NCBI GenBank assembly: GCA_037039925.1
Contig: JAXRKP010000529.1
Location: forward strand, 22,501 to 86,500
Length of the DNA: 64,000 bases
From: Doris montereyensis
Lineage: Eukaryota > Mollusca > Gastropoda > Nudibranchia > Dorididae
Direction: 5' to 3'
The notes beneath the pieces were generated by a model. It had not been told where the DNA came from. It saw only the letters and a list, made by a program, of their open reading frames with translations, and did not search any database. Position numbers and translations under genes: made by a program. Positions 11,714-23,444 of the stretch are shown one piece after another. Each line of letters begins with the position of its first letter. Positions within the stretch are counted from its first letter, which is position 1.

Positions 11714-11850
11714 ATATCGACGGTGAAAGTCGCAAACTGTGTAAGTCCAATTTTGGATGTTTTGAGGAAATCAAAGAAAATGTTGCTGCGCATTTTAATC
11801 TATTTTCACAGACAGACAGGGTGTGCAGGTGTCAAAAATCCTACACGCAC
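11714..11850 (+). mobile_element. Fragment of the ATATCGACGGTGAAAGT-ended MITE
   Basis: It matches the right end (reverse complement) of the element at 53,473-53,767. It begins TATCGACGGTGAAAGTCGC and continues through TCCAATTTTGGATGTTTTGA to GGTGTCAAAAATCC. Only one terminus is present. Confidence 0.65.
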
Positions 11851-12268
11851 ACAATGAATACAACTTTAATAAAGGAAGGTAATTTTTGAGTTAAGAAAAT
11901 AAGATTTTATAAGCTAGATAAAAAGATATAGCTTAAAATTTGTTCTAAAAATTAACATCAACTCCGTTGGAGGTCGTTCCACACAAGGGGTCCATGGACC
12001 CCTAATATGGCTAATGAATGAATTGGATGTCAATGTCAATAGCAAGCGAATGAAGACCGTGGGTTCAGCTTGTGCCGTCATGAATTTTCCCCTGTTTACT
12101 CTACTGAGTTTGTAGGCTGTATCATCTGCATTATGTATTTCGTGTTTAAATTTTACTTGAAATTATTTTGGAGTTACAAATTTGTCGGCTCAGAATTATT
12201 ACATTATCCTAACTACACATAATCTCGTTTTGAGGACAAAAAAGACTCTAAAGTTTTCAGCTGTAAAA

Positions 12269-12723
12269 CAGTATTGGACGATTCCACCTCCTTTTGAAAT
12301 CAAATGAATAATGAATTCTGAAAATTTGGAATCAAATAAATACCAATGCCAAAGCCTTTGGAATCATTAAAATCGATTACAGATTCTCTATGATTGACTG
12401 GTGAACCGAAAGAACGTGGACTTCAGTGAATCCCATTGTTTTTTTTCCTCCTCTTTCCTTTTAGTATTTAATGGGGTTTTTTAGTTTAAAAAAAAAAAGT
12501 TAATTAAAATGTTTTAGGAAAATACAGTAAGGTGGCAGAAATTCTCAATTCTCAATAAAATAATCATTAAAAGTAATAAATGACCCAACTTTGATTCTGG
12601 CCACTTGAAATCGAATGCATACCGGATGCATTCTACTAATCATGGAATTGTGAGAATTGATTCCATTTTCTCTGAATGAAATCGTAAGAATCGATTCCAG
12701 AATCAAATACTTGCCCAACACTG
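12269..12723. mobile_element. hAT-like non-autonomous transposon
   Basis: The left end is CAGTATTGGACGATT. The right end, reversed, is CAGTGTTGGGCAAGTATTT, the classic hAT terminal form. Flanking 8-mers CTGTAAAA and CTGGAAAG agree at 6 of 8 positions, fitting a decayed 8-bp TSD. The interior is AT-rich with repeated GATTCCA/TGGAATC words and no transposase frame. Confidence 0.7.
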
Positions 12724-13015
12724 CTGGAAAGAGAATCTGAAGTTATGACAAAATGTATTGCAAGTGAAATTTGTGACAAACGTAGACCAATTTTGTCAGA
12801 CAGGACAATTTATGACTGTGAATCTGGTGACGATCATAAGTCCAAAATCATCAAGCGTGTAGTTGGGAGTAGGAGAATATAATTCTGAGCTAACAAATTG
12901 TTTTTGAAATCAGTGGGCAAATGGTGGATGATACTACATGTACTAGTACTAGTAGGAAGTCCTACTTCTTCCTTTTCACTCATTCACAACCCATTTGTCT
13001 TGTGTCTTTCTGTTT

Positions 13016-13072
13016 CCTCTGAATTCACCATGAGATCGTGGCACATGGTTGCTTGGGGAAATTTCAATTAAA
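13016..13072 (+). repeat. 3'-end copy of the short dispersed retroposon family
   Basis: CTCTGAATTCACCATGAGATC is followed by GGGGAAATTTCAATTAAAC, matching the family consensus. It is preceded by a CTACTTCTTCCTTTTCACTC block shared with the copy at 51.15 kb. Confidence 0.6.
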
Positions 13073-13289
13073 CTTCAACAAATTTATTTACAGCACATGA
13101 AATCCACTTCACAATCACAAAGGTACATATGTATTCCACTATTGTTTTAGCCTAGGGGAGTAAGGTCATGTGCTGGAGAGAGTTCAAATTTCAATGAAAT
13201 AATTACAATGCAATCCTGTCTTATCACATTTCTATTGCCTTTTCTATACTTATTATTATTGTTATTTTCCTTTGGTAGAATCTCCCAAT

Positions 13290-13579
13290 GTGGCATTGGT
13301 GGCCGAGCGGTAAGGCTGCTGGACTGGGGATCACGAGGTCCCAAGTCCGAATCCTAGCAAAGCTAGGTCCAATGTTGTATTCCTTGGAAAAGACACTTAA
13401 CACGCATTTTCCTACTATACCCAGGTGCAAATGGGTACAAGCACTAGTTTGGGAGTAAAATCCTGCATCAGATTAGCGCCCTGGCCAGGAGGTGATTATT
13501 GTCACCTGTTCCGCTTCAAGCTATTGAAACTAGGATATGCTCCAGCTCTATGTGCTATAACAGCCTTGAAGGAACTTTA
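13290..13579 (+). mobile_element. SINE family A, most complete copy
   Basis: The tRNA-like head has an A box around TGGCCGAGCGGTAAGGC and a B box around AGTCCGAATCCTA. The unique body includes CCAGGTGCAAATGGGTACAA, GCGCCCTGGCCAGGAGGTGA and a tail ending GAAGGAACTTTA. About 290 bp. Copies occur at 5.6 (-), 10.0, 10.7, 33.0, 47.0 (-) and 58.5 kb. Confidence 0.85.
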
Positions 13580-14036
13580 GAATCCCCCAATGGCTACTTC
13601 CATAATTAATGGAGGAGAGGATACAACGCTTTGTGCCTACTTTATATCTTTATATGTGTTTGATTCCGCCTCAACTATAAGTGTTGACCGTATATATATA
13701 TATGATAAGTATTTAATACCAAACACTGGTAGGTACCAATAAAAGTGATATTTTCGGTGACATGGTTTATCAATGCTCAAATAAAATGACTACGACCTAT
13801 TTATTTGATTGCTTTTGGCCTTTACATGAATCTTGTTTCTTACATAGTGCATACTTGTTAGTGGTGTTTTCGTGTCTGTCAAATTTGTTCTCCCATTCAA
13901 TTACAAAATAATTAATTTTCAAAAGGTTGTCCTAAATTTGACCCACAATGTCAATATTTAATTTAGAGTTTCTTATTTTCCTTCATCAATGACACATTCA
14001 GCAAAAAGATCAATGATTAAATTATAAAAACATATA

Positions 14037-14104
14037 CAGTGGAACTCAGAAGTATCAAGATCGCCGAGACTGGCCACAAAATCTTGCTAAATCTGAGTTC
14101 CGCT
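14037..14104. mobile_element. Minimal foldback element, 68 bp
   Basis: It starts after TA with CAGTGGAACTCAGAAGTATC and ends AATCTGAGTTCCGCT. The two halves are near-inverse complements around a short GC-rich centre. The ends resemble those of the MITEs at 209 and 20,342, so it looks like two transposon ends with almost nothing between them. Confidence 0.5.
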
Positions 14105-14199
14105 ATTTTCAAGCTGTCTTGAAATAGTAATGTACATACACGTGTATATACAACTCATGTCAATGAAGAAGACAGACAATTTATTGGTTACTTTCCTTG

Positions 14200-14822
14200 A
14201 CAGAAGTCACAACAACTACAAGAACTAAGAGGATATAACAGTCACAACAACTACAAGAACTAAGAGGATATAACAGTCACAACAACTACAAGAAGTAAGA
14301 AGATATAACAGTCACAACAATATAACAGTCACAACAACTACAAGAACTAAGAAGATATAACAGTCACAACAACTACAAGAACTAAGAGGATATAACAGTC
14401 ACAACAACTACAAGAACTAAGAGCATATATAACAGTCACAACAACTAAAAGAACTAAGAGGATATAACAGTCTCAACAAGTAAGAGGAATAACAGTCACA
14501 ACAACTACAAGAAGTAAGAGGATATAACAGTCACAACAACTACAAGAAGTAAGAGGATATAACAGTCACAACAACTACAAGAACTAAGAGGATATAACAA
14601 CCACAAGAAACTCACAACAACTACAAGTAAGAGGATATAACAGTCACAACAACTACAAGAAGTAAGAGGATATATAATAGCGACAACAATTAAAAGAAGT
14701 AATAGGATATATAACAGTCACAACAACTACAAGAAGTAAGAGGATATATAACAGTCACAATAACTACTAGAAGTAATAGGATATATAACAGTCACAATAA
14801 CTACTAGAAGTAAGAGGACACA
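14200..14822. repeat. Minisatellite, unit about 35 bp
   Basis: About 17 copies of a unit containing AACAGTCACAACAACTACA and AAGAGGATAT, with length variants. It begins soon after the foldback element and ends just before the MRPL18 polyadenylation signal. Confidence 0.95.
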
Positions 14823-14853
14823 TTGAAATAACAAAGAGATTCAAATCATAACT

Positions 14854-14859
14854 TTTATT
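14854..14859 (-). terminator. Polyadenylation signal of MRPL18
   Basis: TTTATT on the plus strand is AATAAA on the minus strand, about 220 bases past the MRPL18 stop codon, in an AT-rich 3' UTR. The minisatellite begins just beyond it. Confidence 0.6.
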
Positions 14860-15080
14860 TTTGCATAAAAACAAAATAAACGTATTTCAAGAAAATTTCT
14901 TGGAAACACCGATGAAAAACCAACAAGCAACCAACAGCTATTGACAATTCACTACATCCAGCCATAAATTGACAATCAAACATCCCCAAGCATTCATAAA
15001 AAAAAAGTATAAAAATGCACTCCCCCTCCCTTTTCCCCTGGGAAAAAAATGAATGAAAAAGTCAATCAAACAAAAAGGGA

Positions 15081-18000
15081 TTATCTTTCCTGATAGTCGT
15101 CCTTCCACACTTTGGGTTCCGCGTAACGATTATGGCCTTCGTAATCAATACCTGGCCGGTTCCCTGGTTCAGTCATTTGAGGCTCATTCAATGAAATGTT
15201 GAACTCTTTAAAAGGTTGTAGGAAGGCTTTGATCTGTACAAAAAAAAAAAAGGAACATTAGTAGATTCAACCAATGATGGTAAGTTAAGACGTCTCATCA
15301 AAAATTTGATTTATCTCCATTTCGCCATGCATATATTGTATTGTCACGGCCATCCCACAATGGCCTACATCAAAAATAAAAAAAAAAAGGAGTTATGATG
15401 CTAACCATAATCACCCCTATACACATAACATATTATATAACAGACATTAATTATTATGTATTTATAAGTGATGAAATCCTGCTCTTTGGACCAAAACACA
15501 CTTTTGCGTAAGATAGTTTTGACGTAAGCAAAATCACCTCTCTCAGCAAGATGCTGACAACGATAGAGATAGACAGACAGATAGATAAATTGATAGGTAC
15601 ATAGATAGCTCGATAGATAAATAAGTAGATAGATGCATTGACATAAGAGATAGATATACATGTAGATTGATTGATAGATAGATAGATGGATAAACACACA
15701 GACAGATACCATGAACCTCTGACTATGTTTTCAAGTTTTAAATATATCAAAAGGAAACGTTTCGTGGGATAGAAAACCCTACTTTGTCAACACGCAAATC
15801 ATTCAATAACATCAACGAATAAAAGAAAGAAACAATTTGCTGCTTGATGAATTTAGTGCAATTTGTAACAACTATAATATAGGAAACATGATTTGAATCA
15901 GCCCAGAAATCTCCTTTCAAATGCTAGGTAGCTGTAACCACATTCCATGTGGCACCAATATTATGTTGATGGGCCTGGGATCACGAGGACACTAGTCTAT
16001 TGCAGTGTTGCAGGTTTTTATTATCAAGATGTTTTAAAACCCTTTACAAAAACAAAGAAGAATACCCAAGCCCTACGCAGTTATAAGAAATCACAGGAAT
16101 GGAAAAAGATGAATAATAATACATTAAAAAATCATAATTGTGGGCAATATACTACCGTTTTGGTTTTTGTTGACAATTCTTGTTTACCTATAAATGCCTT
16201 TCCTAAATGGTTATATTGTCAATGCCTTTTGGATTCTTTGGTCTCTTAGTTTTCCATCTCAGTCAATCATTACTCGTAGGTAATTGTAGCTTTGAACTTG
16301 TTCTTACCTCCCTTCCCATTTTAATTACTAGTAGTAGTATTGTTTTCATTTTCTTTACATTTACATTCATTTTTCTTTTATTTAGTTCATTATTCATGTT
16401 GATATTATACTGAAGGTCAATTTATGAGTTTCCAAACAGAACTAAATCATCAGCAAATGAAAGCATTGATTGATACATTTACTGGTTTGAGTTTACACAT
16501 ACCTACATTTATTTTCTTTATTTTTTGTGGTTGCCTTTACAACTGAATCAATAAATGTGATAAACAAAAGAGGACTACAGCCCTGATAAAGCTACATCAA
16601 ATTCTTCAGAGATACTTTTTCGGTCGGGTTAAACCGTAACGAGTTAGTATTACTGTTAAATTTAAATTATATAATCAAGTATTACTCGCCATCATGACAT
16701 CCCATTGATTTAACACAGTCAAGTCAGCAATGACTGATCATCTTGTCACCATTGTGGTGATGATGCTGTGAAAGTGTGAAAGCTAGATCTAGATCTACAT
16801 CATGTGCTTTGACCCAGGTCTGTGCTAGGTAACAACGCAGATAATTTAATATATTGCAACACGTCCCATCATCGCAATGGTCAATTTATGCCTTTGTTCC
16901 ATCTCAAACAGCGGCACCTATCTCTTCCACTTTCATGCATCCAGAGATTTTTCTTCTTAGAGTTAGAGTGATTTACTTGTGTATGTGAGTGTGTGAGATA
17001 GGATTGAGATTGTTTGTTTGTAGGGATATTATACTTCCACTCTTTTGTCTTCTCTCGAAAAAACGTTCTTCATGCTCAGAGAGTAAAGAAAAACAGTGAG
17101 ACAAGGGATATGTCGAAAGTGAAAGAAATGACATTGAATGATATTAAAGTCCCATGGGAACAAAGACTAGACAAATACAAGGAACAGATAGAAACAAACC
17201 CTGGTCAATATGGGGATCAAACTCGCGACCTCTGCGTCAGCACCCATCACCTCGCCATGAAAAGAAAGCGATGGATGCTGACGCAGAAGTCATGGATTTG
17301 ATCCCCATGGTGACCAGGTTTATTTTTAGTCTATTCCCTGTATTTGTCTCGTCTTTGTTCCCATTGAGTTTTAATATTATTCAATGTCATTTCTTTCCCT
17401 AATGTTCAGAGAGCCTTGAACGTACTTTGTCAGAAGTTATCTCAGATTCTTCATCATCAAAAAACACCTCAGTGATGCCACTCTCTAGGCAGCGCTGTGC
17501 CAAAACACGGCCAATATTCTCTGATGCAGACACATCACAGCAACTGAAATAAAGAAAAAGAATGGTTTGTTAAAGTCAAATCTTACATGCAAAATCATAG
17601 ACATCATACTGGTATAAACATCTTCCAAATATCTTCCTCAACCCATAGTGGGTACAAATTCTCACTTCTTAAGTTAAGTTCTGGGACAGAATTCTTTCTA
17701 TGATAATTATGTCTCAAATTTTATATGGAACGCTGTAACTTAAAATCCTAACTTAAAAATGGTCATTGTCTCACTTTGGATGACATAGAGACAAGACGCC
17801 TAATGTGAAGTGTTAGGCCGTTGTAACTTGGAAAATGCTATATTGCATAACTTATCAGCTTTTAAATTTAAACATAGACATGTGACACTTTGGATGACAT
17901 ATGTGCTATATTGCATAGACATGTGACACTTTGGATGACATATGTAGCTATATTGCATAGACATGTGACACATAATATGCTCATGTGACACTTTGGATGA

Positions 18001-21000
18001 TGACTATATTGCATAGACATGTGCCATTTTGGATGACATGTGTAGCTATATTGCATAGACGTGTGCCACTTTGGATGACATGTGTAGTAGCTATATTGCA
18101 TAGACGTGTGCCACTTTGGATGACATGTGTAGTAGTGCATAGACGTGTGCCACTTTGGATGATGTAGCTATATGTAGCTAGCTATGCATAGATGTGTCAC
18201 TTTGGATGACATATGTAGTAACATATATGCATGACACTTTGGATGAGTAGCTATACATATGTGTCACTTTGGATGACATATGTAGTAGCTATACTGCATA
18301 TTACTTTGGATGACATGTGTAGTAGCTATATTGCATGTGTCACTTTGATGATAGTAGCTATACTGCATAGACGTGTGTCACTTTGGATGACATGTGTAGT
18401 AGCTATACTGCATAGACGTGTGCACTTTGGATGACATGTGTTAGCTATATTGCATGACGTGTGCCACTTTGGATGACATGTGTAGTAGCTATATTGCACT
18501 TTGATGACATGTGTAGTAGCTATATTGTGACGTGTGACACTTTGGATGACATGTGTAGTAGCTATATTGCATAGACGTGTGCCACTTTGGATGACATGTG
18601 TAGTATTGTGACACTTTGGATGACATGTAGTAGCTATATTGCATAGACATGTGACACTTTGGATGACATGTGTAGTAGCTATATTGCACTTTGGATGACA
18701 TGTGTAGTAGTGTGTAGCTATATTGCATAGACGTGTGCCACTTTGGATGACATGTGTAGTAGCTATATTGCATAGACGTGTGACACTTTGGATGACATAG
18801 TAGCTATATTGCATAGACGTGTGTCACTTTGGATGACATACTGCATAGACGTGTGTCACTTTGGATGACATGTAGTAGCTATATTGCATAGACGTGTGTC
18901 ACTTTGGATGACATAGTAGCATACTTTGGATGACATGTGTAGACGTGTGTCACTTTGGATGACATGTGTAGTAGCTATATGTGCACTTTGGATGACATGT
19001 GTAGTAGCTATACTGCATGTGGATGCCACTTTGGATGACATGTGCATAGACATGTACTTTGATGACATGTGTAGCTATACTGCATAGACATGTGACACTT
19101 TGGATGACATGTGTAGTAGCTATATTGCATGTGACACTTTGATGACATGTGTAGCGTGTGCCACTTTGGATGACATGTGTAGTAGCTATATTGCATAGAC
19201 GTGTGCCACTTTGGATGACATGTGTAGTAGCTATATTGCGTGTGACATGTGTAGTAGCTATATTGCATAGACAAGTGACACTTTGGATGACATAGTAGCT
19301 ATAGTAGCTATAGTTATATTGCATAGACGTGTGCCACTTTGGATGACATGTGTAGTAGCTATACTGTGTGTGACACTTTGGATGACATGTGTGTAGTAGC
19401 ACTTTGGATGACATGTGTATGCATAGACGTGTGCCACTTTGGATGACATAGTAGCTATATTGCATAGACGTGTGTCACTTTGGATGACATGTGTAGTAGC
19501 TATATTGCATAGACGTGTGTCACTTTGGATGACATGTGTAGTAGCTATATTGCATAGACGTGTGTCACTTTGGATGACATGTGTAGTAGCTATATTGCAT
19601 AGACGTGTGTCACTTTGGATGACATGTGTAGTACACTTTGGATGACATGTAGTAGCTATATTGCATAGACGTGTGTCACTTTGGATGACATGTGTAGTAG
19701 CTATATTGCATAGACGTGTGTCACTTTGGATGACTATATTGCATAGACGTGTGTCACTTTGGATGACATGTAGCTATATTGCAAGAGCAGGTAAGTCTAT
19801 CACATCAGAGCACGTGTGATTAACAAGGATGAACGGCTGGCCAGGTGTTGGATTAAGATGGGATTGAAGGTGGTCACCTGACCGGACCAATGACAAGTAT
19901 GGCAGACACACAGCATATGGCATATGAATGTATTGTTCTGTTTGTTTAATGTATCAAATGTGATTTTTGAAACACATCAAGGGTAAATGGATGTGTGACC
20001 TTCAATAATAATCCTGGCAATCACAAGGGTGGACACGCGAGAGATGATTAAACGATCCACCTTGCGTTATTGACCACACATCTTATATATATCTATCGTC
20101 CAATGAAGCTTGCCTGTGAATGACACGACTGATGAATGCAAAGTTAATTTGTTGTTATCAACTGGTCCTGCGGCTACAATAAACTGTTTCTTTAATTCTG
20201 TATTTTACCACTTACAGAAGGGCTTAAGCACTTAAAACTGTTGAGGAAAAACCAAAATCACCAGGTCCCCGGGCAGTCGGGAAACCTGGCTAATCGGGAC
20301 AATTTTACAATCCATAGAGTTCCAGATTAGAGTGGTTCCACTGTAACTACCTGTAAAGTTGATGACGTATGGCCCACTCTTTAGTAGATGCTGTTAAAAC
20401 AATATCCCCTGTCCAGTGCTCAAGTCGCCCTTCTGTGTTGCGAATCGATGGATCAAAAATCAGTCTGAAATCAATTAAAATTGCAGATAAATCTTGGAAT
20501 TCGATAAACATGATTTTTGTATGCATATTTAAAAAAAAACTTTTATCACTATCAATACAGGTGTGAGAGAGTTTTAGTTGCTCCTACTACGTTGCTACAG
20601 AAAACTCTTCCACTATTAAAGGGGACTCGGTAGTCCAGAGGCAAGGTGTCGGTCTCTCAACCAAAAGGTAGTGGGTTCGAGGCCCGCCAAAGGTTGAAAA
20701 AGTTTCTAGAGTTTTTTCAAGTAAAATCTACCCCCCTCCCCCCTCTGGTCCAGGTAGGAGGATCGACACTGAGTCCCACCGGAGACAAATGATAAAAAAG
20801 GAGGTCCCGTGTACAGATCACACCACTCTCACTCTGTGCCTGTTAAAAATCCCTTGGCTGTTTACAGTTTACAGGGCAGTCAGGGCCAAATTAAACATCC
20901 TACCAAAAACCCGCAGTTTTGGATGTGGGTAGATAAACCCCCCCCAAAAAAAAAAAAACACCATTAAATCTTTTTTTATCTCCTTATTTTTAACAGTATT

Positions 21001-23444
21001 ATTATTATAATAAAAAGATGCAGTAAAGTTTAGAAATTCAGTGTGTATTACTGAGCAAAATTAACCACAACTGCATCGACTGCCTTCCATCATCCCATTT
21101 CAAGGTAGTCAAATTCTGTCCATTTACAACCTTTTCCTGTGTTTCAATCTATCTGTTTTTACAACGCTCGTGTTTGTGAAATATTGGGCGCCTTGGAGAC
21201 TCCAAGGTAACTAAAAGGGCTCACCTGATCGCCAAAGGTGGATTAAGCCGCAAGGACCCACAACTAGCTCCAAAGCCAGCTGAGGTAATTAATAAGTGAT
21301 TTTGTCGCCGTTCCAAGGGTTCTCTCGAACTCAAATGACCTCAACATTTTGGAATTCAAAATTTGGTAAACCATTGTTAAATTTAAAATCATGTGCTTTG
21401 ATATGATAGTTATGTCCAAGAATTAAGAAAGTCAGTAATGAAGAAGGATAAGAAAATAAGGGACACTAAAGTTTAGTAAAACACCAAAACTTACATAATT
21501 GTATCATAATAAAATGAACTTTTTGAGTGCCAATCGATGCACTATCGGTTGTTCTATGACAAATGTGAATGTTTATCATCCAATTTTGGCTTTGTAGACT
21601 AATACTGCTAAAATTGTGAGGAAATGCGTTGGCAAATGCAAGTGGCACTCAATGCTGAGCAAAGTTACATGCCTTTGAAGTGCATCACTTTTGTGGGGGA
21701 CAGAATTAATCTGGCATGGAGCATTATCCTTCTTTGGCACTCAAGGAATTAAAGTTTGAAGTGACATAAATATGCAACTGACTTGTGATAATAGTCTCTT
21801 CGTGGAGCTTGTAATTTCCATCCCAGTCTTTTGCGTGCAAGGCCTAATTTCTCTAAATTGCTGAAAATAAAATTTCAAAAAGAAGAGTTGACAAATGATG
21901 GTCTTTCAATTACAAAACATAAAGTAAATTGTACATGGCTCTGAAAAGGTGTATTCAAGTCACACACATTGCCTTCTCTAAAGTTATATAACAATACTCC
22001 TACTATGGTTAAAATGAGAAACATTTTACTCACCATAACATTGATCATTTATGTGTCAGTAAATAAACTTCTAAAAACATCCATTACCTCTTATTTGACA
22101 TGGGGTCATGTTACATTTTGTAATAAATATCAACATGATAATCTAACTTGGTTTTACAAAATTATATGAGAAATAGATTGTTTTGTTACATTCTGATATC
22201 CTGCAATCACAAACCGACTGACAGAGATAAGTTCTTATGATCTACTTGATTTTTTAAATCTTAACTCATTCCCTACCAGGCATTGTGGTTTCAAACGATT
22301 GAGAAATGCTGGGCATTTCAGGTACAAAATTTAAAAAAAAATCATTGTCACTTTATAAGTTGAGGTAGATACATAATTCATTCTCTTCAGACAAAAAAAG
22401 AAAAGAAAAAGATATTCCAGATGAGGTTGGTACTTTCTGCACGTAAAGATTCATCTATTCTTTAAATAAAATAGGGAAAACAAATTAAAAATAAGCAAAA
22501 AAAAATTAAAACTTTTTTCAGGGGAATATCTTCCATAAACTTTTTTGGTAGTAGATTATATCTAATTATTGGCTCCGGTTTAGATGATCTAGTAACACAT
22601 TAAGATTAGGATCTGATGAATCAGAAAGAGATTGACTTGGTATATAATCTGAAGCTAATTCTTTCGTTTTCAGGGTGAAATTATTGATTATTAGAGATGT
22701 GTCTGTCTACTTTTGATTTGACTACATGTATGTGAGAAATTCCAATACTAAAAGGTGTCAGGAAGAATTAGAAAAAATAATAATAATAAAGTCCATACCA
22801 ACGGGTGTCGAGTTTGGCAGCAAACGGCCAATTGACGGGACCCAATATGAGTTTAACAAATTGTGACAATGTACAGGTTTAATTATTTTCGTTCAGATCA
22901 TTACAACTAGACAAAAAGCCCCCTTAAAAAAAAAATCCAAAGAAAAAAAAAGTCCCTTTTGAAATATCACACTTACTCACAGCAAGCTGCAAAATAAAAT
23001 GTGAAGAGTTAAAAAAATGCATACTTTAATCAGCAATTAAACTGTATAAATACTGAGGTAAAAGTACATATATGTCAGACGAGATACATACCGCGGATTC
23101 CTGTTGTGATAGACAGGGTTAACAACATAATCAGCATTTGATGACAAATATCTACACTGATGAACTGGAAAGAAGTAAAAGTAAAAGTATACATGATAAA
23201 TTCTATAATGCATGTCTACTTCAGAGAAATTATTAAATTAGTTTATGCTGCCCACGACAAAAATTTGATGGAAAAGATCAGAATACAAAAAGAAAAAAAT
23301 GTAACCCTTAGGTTTTGCGCTACAAAAATGGCTTCTGTAACACTCATCTTCCCTACATCACTAGGATTACCCCATGCAAGGCCTTGCAGAAAGTGAGAAC
23401 AAGAGGCAGAACCATGTGATAGTCAATGACAATGCCGATGCCAT
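15081..23444 (-). CDS. MRPL18: Mitochondrial large-subunit ribosomal protein L18 (uL18m), six exons, intact
   Basis: Exons in transcript order are 23444-23371, 23151-23092, 21860-21783, 20464-20351, 17543-17426 and 15233-15081. All introns are GT-AG and phases agree throughout (2,2,2,2,0). Together they give 597 bases, 198 residues plus stop, without any correction. The conserved core includes NRNPRNLEKLGLARKRLGW (about residues 40-58), ASTKEWAIRHQLYS (about 96-109) and SENIGRVLAQRCLESGI (about 115-131). The last of these is close to human MRPL18 CESIGRVLAQRCLEAGI. The first exon supplies a short hydrophobic leader, plausible as a mitochondrial import sequence but poor in arginine. The C-terminal extension is tyrosine-, glutamate- and lysine-rich. 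The protein belongs to the central protuberance of the mitoribosome, where uL18 contacts 5S rRNA or its tRNA replacement; MRPL18 has also been linked to 5S rRNA import in mammals. Intron 4 holds the 45-bp satellite and intron 5 a long inverted repeat and a LINE fragment. Confidence 0.92.
15560..15690. repeat. (TAGA)n/(GACA)n microsatellite
   Basis: Interrupted GATA and GACA tetranucleotides in the last intron of MRPL18. The open frames across it are low complexity. Confidence 0.85.
16125..16610 (-). mobile_element. RTE-like LINE fragment carrying the RT catalytic segment
   Basis: The reverse complement matches 40,590-41,060 of the full-length LINE. Shared blocks include AACTCAAACCAGTAAATGTA and TTCAAAGCTACAATTACCTA. 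The catalytic stretch here reads TTTGCTGATGATTTAGTTC, that is FADDLV, the intact form of the motif that is mutated in the 38-kb copy. Both ends are truncated. It lies in intron 5 of MRPL18, in sense orientation. Confidence 0.8.
17121..17396. repeat. Long inverted repeat (about 128-bp arms, 21-base loop)
   Basis: The left arm 17,121-17,248 begins GAAAGAAATGACATTGAAT and ends TCTGCGTCAGCACCCATC. The right arm 17,270-17,396 is its inverse complement at roughly 85-90% by eye. On the minus strand the arm next to the loop contains an A-box-like TGGCGAGGTGATGGG and a B-box-like GAGTTTGATCCCC, so each arm may be one of two head-to-head tRNA-derived SINEs. It lies in MRPL18 intron 5, so it would be transcribed as a long hairpin. 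Confidence 0.85.
17878..19785. repeat. Satellite-like array, unit about 45 bp
   Basis: About 1.9 kb of units containing CTATATTGCATAGACGTGTG followed by CACTTTGGATGACATGTGTA and GTAG. Many units are internally shortened (for example lacking GCATAGACGTG), especially at 18.2-19.4 kb, while 19.44-19.78 kb is regular. It fills much of MRPL18 intron 4. Frames through it are repeat translations. Confidence 0.95.
20015..20342. mobile_element. Pogo-like MITE, right part of the family seen at 209-861
   Basis: It shares AAGGGTGGACACG, ACTGGTCCTGCGGCTAC and AGGTCCCCGG with the first copy and ends GGTTCCACTG followed by TA. The left end is missing. Confidence 0.65.
20612..20960 (+). mobile_element. SINE family B (tRNA-headed)
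   Basis: The A-box-like segment is TAGTCCAGAGGCAAGG and the B box GTGGGTTCGAGGCCCGCC. The body has CCACCGGAGACAAATGATAA and TTTACAGGGCAGTC, and the tail ends with an A run after a C run. A second, interrupted copy lies at 8505-8725. Confidence 0.75.

Noticed and set aside
13290..13370. Possible tRNA-Leu gene
   Set aside because: A and B boxes are present but the acceptor and anticodon stems do not pair, and the same head recurs with the same 3' body in other copies; it is a SINE head.
17985..19645. Many overlapping frames with MQYSYYTCHPK-type or HRRVSLWMTC-type repeats
   Set aside because: Translations of the 45-bp satellite in MRPL18 intron 4.
23329..23395. Short plus-strand frame starting MASVTLIFPTSLGL
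   Set aside because: It overlaps the true first exon of MRPL18 on the other strand, and no following exon was found.
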